Source: Betaproteobacteria bacterium
Lineage (GTDB): Bacteria; Pseudomonadota; Gammaproteobacteria; Burkholderiales; SG8-39
Assembly: GCA_027317055.1 (NCBI GenBank)
Contig: DAHVFK010000135.1
Location: 1-8,088, forward strand
Length of the DNA stretch: 8,088 bases
Reading direction: 5' to 3'
Shown here in pieces: positions 1-6,157 of this stretch. Positions within the stretch are counted from its first letter, which is position 1; each line of letters opens with the position of its first letter. The notes under the pieces are model-generated. The model was not told the DNA's origin, made no database searches, and saw only the letters and a program-made list of their open reading frames with translations. The translations under genes were made by a program, and so were the position numbers.

Positions 1-1
1 G

Positions 2-457
2 CCGAAGTTCGTCATCGGCGACGACTCGGGCTTTTCCGACCCGGCCTTCATCAGCGCGGTCGGCAACCTGGCCCAGGGCGCGCTCAACCGCAGCGCCTGG
101 AACATCGGCGCCAAGGACAGCACCACCTGGCGCATCAACGAGATGTACAAGGCCAAGACCGGGCGCGATCTCGACGACACCAGCGGGCGCGACATGCAGG
201 CGGCGTTCACGCTGATGGACGCGATCAACCGCGCCGGCTCGACCAAGCCGGAGGCGATCAGGACCGCGCTGCAGGCGACCGACCTCAAGCCGAGCCAGCT
301 CATGATGGGCTATCGCGGCGTGAAGTTCGACTCGACCGGACAGAACACGCTCGCCGCGACCTATCTCATCCAGCTGATCGGCGACCAATATGTCGCGGTG
401 TGGCCGGAAAGCGCCGCGCAGCACGCCCTGGTCTATCCTTTCAAGGGCTGGAAATAA
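2..457 (+). CDS. Branched-chain amino acid-type ABC transporter substrate-binding protein, C-terminal part
   Basis: The reading frame is open from base 2 to a TAA at 455-457 and gives the last 151 residues of a protein that begins before the window; the signal peptide is therefore not visible. The internal ATG at 143 is not the real start, because the upstream codons in frame are good coding sequence (beginning PKFVIGDDSGF) and continue smoothly. The fragment looks like the C-terminal lobe of a type 1 periplasmic binding protein (Leu/Ile/Val-binding family): a segment where proteins are listed by family as having a chromosome-typical 'GRDMQAAFTLMDAINRAGS' helix, then 'IRTALQATDL', then a conserved 'MGYRGVKFDSTGQN' turn and a final 'VYPFKGWK'. 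It would capture the solute in the periplasm and hand it to LivHM. It is followed directly by livH, so it is very likely the cognate receptor. The substrate cannot be read from this fragment; it could be an amino acid, amide, urea-like or small organic acid. Confidence 0.88.
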   Translation, partial: PKFVIGDDSGFSDPAFISAVGNLAQGALNRSAWNIGAKDSTTWRINEMYKAKTGRDLDDTSGRDMQAAFTLMDAINRAGSTKPEAIRTALQATDLKPSQLMMGYRGVKFDSTGQNTLAATYLIQLIGDQYVAVWPESAAQHALVYPFKGWK

Positions 458-481
458 GGGCGGGTACGCGCCATCCGCTGT

Positions 482-487
482 GGGGGG
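482..487 (+). promoter_or_regulatory. Ribosome binding site of livH
   Basis: A run of six G lies 6 bases before GTG 494 and 9 bases before ATG 497. It is the only purine-rich stretch in the 36-base gap after the binding-protein gene, and its position slightly favours the ATG as the livH start. Confidence 0.5.
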
Positions 488-496
488 CACAGCGTG

Positions 497-1354
497 ATGA
501 TTCTGCTGCAGGTGATCGTAGCCGGCCTCCTCATCGGGGCCGTCTACGCCCTGTTCTCTTCCGGCCTTACGCTGGTGTGGGGCATGATGAACGTGATCAA
601 CTTCGCCCACGGCGAGTTCGTCATGCTCGGCATGTACGTCGCCTTCTGGGCTTTCACGTTGGCGCATTTCGGCGTCGCGAGCTTCAGCGCGGCGGCGGCG
701 GTGGTCCTGTTCATGCTCGGCGTGCTGGTCTATCTCGCGCTCATCCGGCACGTCATGCGCGGGCCCATGCTGGCGCAGATTCTTTCCACCTTCGGACTGC
801 TGCTGGTGCTGCGCTATGCGGCGTTCTGGGCCTTCGGCGCGAACTTCGTCAGCCTGCCCGACGGCATCCTCGGCCCGAGCCTGAACGTGGGCGGGATTCT
901 GCTCAGCGCGCCCAAGCTGGTGGCGGGCGTCGTCGCGCTGGCGGTCACCATCGGTATGCACTTGCTGCTGACTCGCACCATGCTCGGCAGCCGCATCCTG
1001 GCGGTCGCCGAGGACCGCAACGCCGCCATGCTGATGGGCATCCGGCCCGACCGCATGCAGGCGATCGCCTGGGGCCTCTCGGGCGCGAGCGCGGGCATCG
1101 CGGGCGCCCTGATCGCGACCTTCTTTCCGATCTCCGCGACGGTCGGTGAATCCCTCGGCCTGATCGCCTTCGTGGTGGTGACTTTCGGCGGCTTCGGCAG
1201 CGTGCCGGGGGCGATGATCGCCGGCCTCATCATCGGCCTGATCGAATCTCTCTCGGCGTACTACGTCGGGCCGGTCTACCAGGACGTGTTCGTGTACGCG
1301 CTGTTCGTGCTGGTGCTCTGGATCCGGCCGCGCGGCCTGATGGGGAAGGCCTGA
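497..1354 (+). CDS. livH: Branched-chain amino acid ABC transporter permease LivH
   Basis: Inner-membrane permease that forms half of the translocation channel of a LIV-type importer. The 285-residue product is of normal family length and almost wholly hydrophobic, with about eight membrane segments. Family marks are NFAHGE at residues 35-40, just after the first membrane segment, and the cytoplasmic coupling motif AVAEDRNAA at 169-177 followed by MGI, where an ATPase docks. A run of six G (482-487) is the likely ribosome binding site. The start could be GTG at 494 or ATG at 497; I chose ATG because the spacing of 9 bases is better and ATG is the commoner start. The gap of 36 bases after the binding-protein stop has no strong hairpin. 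The stop TGA shares its A with the livM start (TGATG), so translation is probably coupled. Confidence 0.94.
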   Translation: MILLQVIVAGLLIGAVYALFSSGLTLVWGMMNVINFAHGEFVMLGMYVAFWAFTLAHFGVASFSAAAAVVLFMLGVLVYLALIRHVMRGPMLAQILSTFGLLLVLRYAAFWAFGANFVSLPDGILGPSLNVGGILLSAPKLVAGVVALAVTIGMHLLLTRTMLGSRILAVAEDRNAAMLMGIRPDRMQAIAWGLSGASAGIAGALIATFFPISATVGESLGLIAFVVVTFGGFGSVPGAMIAGLIIGLIESLSAYYVGPVYQDVFVYALFVLVLWIRPRGLMGKA

Positions 1355-2310
1355 TGCGCCGTGCCGGCTGGGTCGCGCTGGCGGCGGTGCTGCTGCTGTT
1401 CCCGCTCAGCTTCAACAACCCCTATTACGAGCAGCTCGGCTCGCTGGTGCTGCTGGCGGCGATCTCCGCTTCGGCCTGGAATCTGATCGGCGGCTTTGCG
1501 GGGCAGGTCTCGGTCGGCAACGCTGTGTTCTTCGGCGCCGGCGCCTACATGCCGCTGCTGTTCTACAAGCTGTGGCAGGTGAGCCCGCTGCTCGGTTTTC
1601 CGGCGGGCATCGCGGTCAGCCTCGTTATCGCGGTGGTGATCGGCATCCCGACCCTGCGCCTGAGCGGTCACTATTTCAGCATGGCAACCATTGCGGTCGC
1701 GGAGCTGATCCGCATCGTGGTGAGCAACTGGGACTTCCTCGGCGCGGCGATCGGCCTTACCGGCCCGGCGACGCCGCGCGGCTGGTGGGACCTGGTGTTT
1801 CGCAGCTCAAATCCTTATTACTACATGTTTCTCGCCGTGCTGGTGACGCTGCTTGCGATCACTTACGCCATCCAGCGCAGCCGCTTCGGCTACGACCTGC
1901 GCGCGAGCCGCGGCGGCGAGCGGGCGGCGCGCAGCCTCGTCGTGCCGGTGAGCAGCTACACGCTGTATGCGTTCATGCTGAGCGCGACCTTCACCTCGCT
2001 CGCGGGCTCGCTGTACGTGGTCAAGTTCGGCTTCATCGATCCGGGCAGCGGCTTCGGCATCCTGGTGTCGATCAACATGGTGCTGATCGCGGCGCTGGGC
2101 GGCGCCGGGCGCCTGTTCGGGCCGCTGCTCGGCGCCGCGATCCTGATCCCGCTGCAGACCGAGACCAACAACCTGTTCGGCGGCGGCGGAACGGGACTGA
2201 CCTATATTCTCTACGGCGGGATCATCGTCCTTATCGCCCGCTTCGAGCCCGGCGGACTGTTCGAGATGTGGGACCGCCTGCGCGCAAAGTGGGGCTCGCA
2301 TGCTGCTTAG
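1354..2310 (+). CDS. livM: Branched-chain amino acid ABC transporter permease LivM
   Basis: Second inner-membrane permease of the importer, partner of LivH. The 318-residue product begins with a hydrophobic segment (residues about 6-19) and has about eight to ten membrane segments overall. Family marks are GQVSVGNAVFFGAGAY near residues 50-65 (commonly GQxSLGHAAFFGIGAY), LRLSGHYFSMATIA near 103-116, and ALGGAGRLFGPLLGA near the C-terminal third. The coupling loop LRASRGGERAARSLVV at 182-197 sits where related proteins usually carry an LRAIRENExAARxLGI-like sequence, so two acidic/polar positions are Gly-Gly and the conserved Gly near its end is Val. GGGGAAGG at 1342-1349 serves as ribosome binding site. 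The start overlaps the livH stop by one base and the end overlaps livG by 11 bases. The identity as LivM is secure; the substrate is not known. Confidence 0.94.
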   Translation: MRRAGWVALAAVLLLFPLSFNNPYYEQLGSLVLLAAISASAWNLIGGFAGQVSVGNAVFFGAGAYMPLLFYKLWQVSPLLGFPAGIAVSLVIAVVIGIPTLRLSGHYFSMATIAVAELIRIVVSNWDFLGAAIGLTGPATPRGWWDLVFRSSNPYYYMFLAVLVTLLAITYAIQRSRFGYDLRASRGGERAARSLVVPVSSYTLYAFMLSATFTSLAGSLYVVKFGFIDPGSGFGILVSINMVLIAALGGAGRLFGPLLGAAILIPLQTETNNLFGGGGTGLTYILYGGIIVLIARFEPGGLFEMWDRLRAKWGSHAA

Positions 2311-3037
2311 GGCCGAGGACGTGCAAATGGACTTCGGCGGCTTTCGCGCGCTGTCGGGCGCGTCGCTCGACATCGCGCAGGGCGAGATCATCGGCCTGAT
2401 CGGCCCCAACGGGGCGGGAAAGTCGACCTTCTTCAACTGCCTGGTGGGCGATCTGACGCCCAGCGGCGGGCGGGTGCTGCTGAACGAGCACGACGTGACG
2501 CGCGCCACGCCCGAGGCCCATGCCCGGCTCGGCATCGGGCGCAGCTTCCAGGTTCCGGCCACGTTCGAGGACCTGACCATTCTAGAGAACGTCATGGTGG
2601 GTGCCTTCCTGCGTCATGCCCGCGTGCGCGAAGCGCGCGCGCAGGCGCAGCGCGTGCTCGAGCTCACCGGCCTCGATGCGCTCGCCGACCACAAGGCCAA
2701 GAGCCTCGGCACGCCGGGGCGCAAGCGGCTGGAAATCGCGCGGGTGCTGGCGACCGAGCCCAAGCTGATGCTGCTCGACGAGGCGCTCGCCGGCCTGACT
2801 CCGGTCGAGGTGCAGCAGGCGATCGAGCTGGTGCGCAGGATTCACCGCTCCGGCATCACGCTGGTCATCGTCGAGCACGTGATGGAAGTGATCCTGACCC
2901 TGGCCGAGCGGGTCGTCGTGTTCAATCAGGGCAAGGTGATCGCGCGCGGCACGCCGGCCGAGGTGGTGAACGACGAGGCGGTCATCGACGCCTACCTCGG
3001 CCATTCCCACGCGCGCCGGCACGGCAAGCATGCCTGA
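2300..3037 (+). CDS. livG: Branched-chain amino acid ABC transporter ATP-binding protein LivG (atypical signature motif)
   Basis: Cytoplasmic ATPase subunit that powers the LivHM channel together with LivF. In the 245-residue product, Walker A is GPNGAGKS at 35-42, the Q-loop glutamine is Q84 (GRSFQVP), Walker B is LMLLDE at 156-161 with catalytic E161, and the switch histidine is H193 (IVEHVME). The signature region is unusual: where typical LivG has LSYGQQRRLE, this protein has LGTPGRKRLE (136-145), and Walker B is followed by ALAGLTP instead of PAAGLNP. A C-terminal tail rich in His and Arg (SHARRHGKHA) closes the protein. GTGGGG at 2289-2294 is a good ribosome binding site 5 bases before the ATG. 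The gene overlaps livM by 11 bases and livF by 8 bases, as expected for subunits made in fixed ratio. Confidence 0.94.
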   Translation: MLLRAEDVQMDFGGFRALSGASLDIAQGEIIGLIGPNGAGKSTFFNCLVGDLTPSGGRVLLNEHDVTRATPEAHARLGIGRSFQVPATFEDLTILENVMVGAFLRHARVREARAQAQRVLELTGLDALADHKAKSLGTPGRKRLEIARVLATEPKLMLLDEALAGLTPVEVQQAIELVRRIHRSGITLVIVEHVMEVILTLAERVVVFNQGKVIARGTPAEVVNDEAVIDAYLGHSHARRHGKHA

Positions 3038-3776
3038 GCACACCGTGGATCTGCTCAAGGTCGAACATCTTGCGGTGCACTACGGCGACCTGGTCGGGGT
3101 GGCCGATGTCTCGATCGAGGTCCAGCCGGGCAGTATCGTGGCCCTGCTGGGCTCGAACGGCGCCGGCAAGACGACGACCTTGAACGCCATCGCCGGCCTG
3201 GTGCCGGCGAGCAAGGGGTCGATCGAATGGCGCGGCGAGAACATCGCGCGCCAGCCGGCCTACGCCATCGTGCGCAAGGGGCTCGCCCTGTCACCCGAAG
3301 GCTGGCGCCTGTTCACCGGCCAGACCGTGGAGCAGAACCTGCGGCTCGGCACCACGCCGCTTGCCGACCGCAAACGCGCGCCCGAGATGCTCGAGCGCGT
3401 GTACGCGCTGTTCCCGCGGCTCATGGAACGGCTGCGGCAGCGCGCGGGCACCCTCTCCGGCGGCGAGCGCCAGATGCTCGCCCTCGGGCGCGCGCTGATG
3501 GGCGAGCCGAGGATCCTGATGCTCGACGAGCCGAGCCTCGGTCTCGCGCCTTCGATCATCGAAACGCTGTACGAGACGCTCGGCCGCCTGCACGACCAAG
3601 GTCTCACTCTGCTGATCGCCGAGCAGTCGATCCAGCTCGCGCTCGAGGTCGCCGACTACGCCTACGTGCTGCAGACCGGCCGCACCGTGCTCGACGGAAC
3701 GGCCGAAAGCCTCGCCGCCGACCCGCAGGTGCGACGCATTTACCTCGGTCTCGAGACGGGCGAGGCCACCGGCTGA
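3030..3776 (+). CDS. livF: Branched-chain amino acid ABC transporter ATP-binding protein LivF
   Basis: Second cytoplasmic ATPase subunit of the importer. In the 248-residue product, Walker A is GSNGAGKT at 41-48, the Q-loop region is LSPEGWRLF at 87-95 (the family usually has PEGRRxF), the signature is a canonical LSGGE at 142-146, and Walker B is ILMLDE at 162-167, followed by PSLGLAP. The switch position is Q199 in IAEQS, which is normal for LivF proteins, which commonly have EQN here instead of a histidine. The start ATG lies 8 bases inside livG and has only a weak GGCAAG upstream, so it probably depends on translational coupling. It is the last gene of the operon; its TGA is 2 bases from the stop of the convergent dehydrogenase gene. 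Confidence 0.94.
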   Translation: MPEHTVDLLKVEHLAVHYGDLVGVADVSIEVQPGSIVALLGSNGAGKTTTLNAIAGLVPASKGSIEWRGENIARQPAYAIVRKGLALSPEGWRLFTGQTVEQNLRLGTTPLADRKRAPEMLERVYALFPRLMERLRQRAGTLSGGERQMLALGRALMGEPRILMLDEPSLGLAPSIIETLYETLGRLHDQGLTLLIAEQSIQLALEVADYAYVLQTGRTVLDGTAESLAADPQVRRIYLGLETGEATG

Positions 3777-3793
3777 AGTCACGCTTCGGGCGG
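3769..3793. other. Possible stem-loop spanning both convergent stop codons
   Basis: CTGAAG (3773-3778) can pair with CTTCGG (3784-3789, one G-T pair) around the loop TCACG, and a few outer G-C pairs can extend it across single-base bulges. The structure covers the livF stop and the stop of the opposing dehydrogenase gene. There is no T-run on either side, so it is not a standard intrinsic terminator. It could still slow or process transcripts of either strand; the pairing may also be chance in GC-rich DNA. Confidence 0.25.
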
Positions 3794-4648
3794 GACGATC
3801 GTCGGGTTGCGGCGCAGGCGAATGTCCTCAAGCCGGCGCGCCAAAGCGTCCTCGATGTCGGGCTGCACGGGCACGATGTAGAACGTGTCGCTGTTGACGG
3901 CATCGAATACGAGTCCGGCGATCGTCTCCGGTCGGAATCCGTGCTTGAGCAAGCCGCGCACCACCTCGCGCCACATTTGCATCTGCGGGCTGATCCGCAC
4001 CTCGGCAGACCCCTCGGGCTTCAGTTCGCCGGGGCGGTTGCGCTCCGATTCGATGATCCTGGTGTCGACCCAGCCAGGGCACAGCACCGAGACCGAGAGC
4101 TTGGCCTTGCGCGCCTTCAGGTCCTTGTAGAGGATCTCGCTCAGCGCCACTACGCCGTGCTTGGAGACCGTGTACGGCGCGGCGGTCGCGCCCGTCACCA
4201 GGCCGGCGACCGAGGCCGTGTTGACGATGTGACCCGCTTCCCCCTGCGCAAGCATGCGCGGCACGAAATGGCGGATGCCATGCAACACGCCGCGCAAGTT
4301 AACCCCCAGCACCCAGTCCCAGTCCTCCAGCGGAAGGTTCCAGACCCCGTCGGCGCCCACGCCGCCGCTTACGCCCGCGTTGTTGCACAGGATGTGCACC
4401 TTGCCCCAGGCGTCGAAGGCGGCGTCGGCGAGGCGCTTGACGTCCTGCTCGCGCATCACGTCGGTGCGCACCGAGATGGCATGAGCGCCTTTCGCTTTGA
4501 TCGCCGCCCGCGCCGACTCGAGCGGCGCGGTCTCGATGTCGGCCAGGACGATTTTCATCCCTGCCTGCGCGAAACGCGTCGCCAGCGCGAGCCCGATGCC
4601 GCTCGCCGCGCCCGTCACCACCGCCACCTTGCCCGTAAATTCGTTCAT
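3779..4648 (-). CDS. Short-chain dehydrogenase/reductase (SDR), classical type, probably NAD-dependent
   Basis: A soluble oxidoreductase interconverting an alcohol and a carbonyl compound. The 289-residue product has the full classical SDR set: cofactor motif TGAASGIG at 12-19, NNAG at 89-92, active-site N117, S146 (NTASVAG), Y159 and K163 (YTVSK), so it should be catalytically intact. The acidic D37 at the end of the second strand (LADIE) favours NAD over NADP. The region after about residue 190 is longer than in the shortest family members and probably forms the substrate pocket; it gives no clear substrate. The start is fixed by the ATGA overlap with the monooxygenase stop and by AAGGAG nine bases upstream. 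It is the last gene of a three-gene operon and is likely translated together with the monooxygenase. A role in making the ketone used by that monooxygenase is inference. Confidence 0.92.
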   Translation of the reverse strand: MNEFTGKVAVVTGAASGIGLALATRFAQAGMKIVLADIETAPLESARAAIKAKGAHAISVRTDVMREQDVKRLADAAFDAWGKVHILCNNAGVSGGVGADGVWNLPLEDWDWVLGVNLRGVLHGIRHFVPRMLAQGEAGHIVNTASVAGLVTGATAAPYTVSKHGVVALSEILYKDLKARKAKLSVSVLCPGWVDTRIIESERNRPGELKPEGSAEVRISPQMQMWREVVRGLLKHGFRPETIAGLVFDAVNSDTFYIVPVQPDIEDALARRLEDIRLRRNPTIVPPEA

Positions 4649-6135
4649 CCCGATCTACTCCTTGCGGCGGGTTCGAAGCGAGGGTTCGAAAATTCCATCA
4701 CGCCGTCTTCGATCCGGCCGAAGCGCAGCGTCATGATGTCGCGCGCGTAATTCTGGCGCAGCCTCCAGGGCGGCTTCGAGCCCTGCTTCGGGAACAGGTG
4801 CAGCGAGCGCTGGATGTAGCCCGAGGAGAAATCGACCCAAGGCTCGCCGGCGAGATCGGGGTCGGCGTTGCGCGGCGTGCACTGCAGATAGCCGTGCTTT
4901 TGCATGTGATTCAGCAGGCGGCAGACGTATTCGCAGGTCAGGTCGCACTTCAGCGTCCACGACGCGTTGGTGTAGCCGAACGACGAGGCGAGGTTGGGCA
5001 CCCCGCTGTACATCAGGCCCTTGTAGTTGTAGGTCCCGGCCGGATCGACGCGCTCGCCATCGACCGTGATTTGAAGGCCGCTCAGCACTTCCAGGTTCAG
5101 TCCGGTGGCGGTGACGATCAGGTCCGCCTCGAGTTCGGCGCCCGAAGCGAGCCTGATGCCGTTCTCGGTGAAGGTCTCGATCCGGTCGGTGACCACCGAC
5201 GCCTTCTTGCTCCGGATCGCCATGAACAGGTCCGCATCGGGCACCAGGCACAGCCGCTGCTCCCAGGGTTTATAGCGCGGCCTGAAGTGCCGGTCGACGT
5301 CGTAGTCGGGACCGAGATAAGCGCGCACGCCGCCCAGGATCAGCTGCCTGGCACGCGCCGGGTTGCGCCGGCACAGGTTGAAGAAATACTGCTGCAGCAT
5401 CACGCGCTTCCAGCGCGTGATGCCGTAGGCGAGCATCGACGGCAGCCATTTGCGCAGTCTGATGGCGCCTTCGTCTTTCGCCGGCCGCGCCACGACCCAG
5501 GTCGGCGAGCGCTGCAGCATGGTTACGTGCGCGGCCTTCTTCGCCAGCTCCGGCACCAGGGTGACCGCGGTGGCGCCGCTGCCGATCACGACCACGCGCT
5601 TGCCGGCGTAGTCGATGTCGCCGGTCCACTTCTGCGGGTGCACGATGCGGCCGGCGAATCGCTCCGCGCCGGGGAAATCGGGCGTATAGCCCTCCGAATA
5701 CTTGTAGTAGCCGCCGCAGGCGAACAGGAAGTTGCAGCTGAACTGCACCGCCTCCTTCGCGCTGCCGCGCTCGGCGGCGACGGTCCAGAGCGCGTCCTGC
5801 GACGACCACGAGGCGCGCTTGACCTGGTGACCGAAGCGAATCTGGCGTTCGATGCCGTGCTCGCGCGCGGTGTCCCGCACGTACTTGAGGATCGACGGAC
5901 CGTCCGCGATCGCGTTGGCTTGCTCCCACGGCCGGAACGAATAGCCGAGCGTATACATGTCCGAATCGGAGCGGATGCCGGGGTAGCGGAACAGGTCCCA
6001 GGTGCCGCCGATGGCGTCGCGGCCCTCGAGGATGGCGTAGGTCCTGCCGCGGCAGCGGGTCTGCAGGTGGTAGCCCGCGCCGATGCCCGACAGCCCCGCG
6101 CCGACAATCAGGACGTCGAAATGCTCGATGGTCAT
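4645..6135 (-). CDS. EthA-like flavin-containing (Baeyer-Villiger type) monooxygenase
   Basis: A FAD- and NADPH-dependent monooxygenase expected to insert oxygen next to a carbonyl (ketone to ester) or to oxidise sulfur. Counting 496 residues from ATG 6135, the FAD site is GAGLSG at 12-17 with E37 at the end of the second strand, GGTWD is at 43-47, RYPGIRSDSD follows at 50-59, the Baeyer-Villiger fingerprint FAGRIVHPQKWT is at 160-171, and the NADPH-binding GSGATA is at 185-190. From memory of the family, the order and wording of these motifs closely resemble mycobacterial EthA, including MLQRSPT, NPW/KPWEQRLCLVP, ATGLNL and GYTNASWTLK segments. A longer start at TTG 6144 is possible, but the ATG gives the same beginning (MTxEHxDVxIVGAG) as EthA. 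No good ribosome binding site precedes either; the gap to the upstream gene is 22 bases. Substrate unknown; confidence in family is high, in reaction moderate. Confidence 0.93.
   Translation of the reverse strand: MTIEHFDVLIVGAGLSGIGAGYHLQTRCRGRTYAILEGRDAIGGTWDLFRYPGIRSDSDMYTLGYSFRPWEQANAIADGPSILKYVRDTAREHGIERQIRFGHQVKRASWSSQDALWTVAAERGSAKEAVQFSCNFLFACGGYYKYSEGYTPDFPGAERFAGRIVHPQKWTGDIDYAGKRVVVIGSGATAVTLVPELAKKAAHVTMLQRSPTWVVARPAKDEGAIRLRKWLPSMLAYGITRWKRVMLQQYFFNLCRRNPARARQLILGGVRAYLGPDYDVDRHFRPRYKPWEQRLCLVPDADLFMAIRSKKASVVTDRIETFTENGIRLASGAELEADLIVTATGLNLEVLSGLQITVDGERVDPAGTYNYKGLMYSGVPNLASSFGYTNASWTLKCDLTCEYVCRLLNHMQKHGYLQCTPRNADPDLAGEPWVDFSSGYIQRSLHLFPKQGSKPPWRLRQNYARDIMTLRFGRIEDGVMEFSNPRFEPAARSRSG
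4658..4663 (-). promoter_or_regulatory. Ribosome binding site of the SDR gene
   Basis: On the minus strand this reads AAGGAG, nine bases before the ATG at 4648. It lies inside the 3' end of the monooxygenase gene. It is the best ribosome binding site in the right-hand half of the window and confirms the SDR start that overlaps the monooxygenase stop. Confidence 0.7.
5397..5423. repeat. Perfect 11-base inverted repeat with 5-base loop inside the monooxygenase gene
   Basis: The left arm GCATCACGCGC (5397-5407) and right arm GCGCGTGATGC (5413-5423) are exact reverse complements around TTCCA. In the coding strand of the monooxygenase it encodes roughly ITRWKRVM, in a region between the NADPH motif and the C-terminal third. 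It can form a strong hairpin in the mRNA or be bound as a dyad by a protein, but no T-run follows on either strand. Confidence 0.55.
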
Positions 6136-6157
6136 CTGGTGCAAGCCGCGATTTAGG

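Noticed and set aside
459..472. Possible hairpin GGCG/CGCC between the binding-protein gene and livH
   Set aside because: The stem has only four pairs and no T-run, too weak to call a terminator or attenuator.
3748..3757. Perfect palindrome GTCTCGAGAC near the 3' end of livF
   Set aside because: Ten bases without a loop inside coding sequence, with no second copy or other signal nearby; likely chance.
3227..4750. 507-codon open frame on the + strand over livF and the SDR gene
   Set aside because: It starts in the wrong frame of livF, whose ATPase motifs are all present in the other frame, and runs on antisense to the intact SDR gene.
6136..6144. Upstream TTG start for the monooxygenase
   Set aside because: It adds only three residues and has no ribosome binding site; the ATG at 6135 matches the start of EthA-type proteins.
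4798..6156. 452-codon open frame on the + strand opposite the monooxygenase gene
   Set aside because: It is the antisense of a clearly conserved flavoprotein gene, its translation is rich in Arg, Gly, Ala and His with no recognisable domain, and long antisense frames are common in GC-rich DNA.
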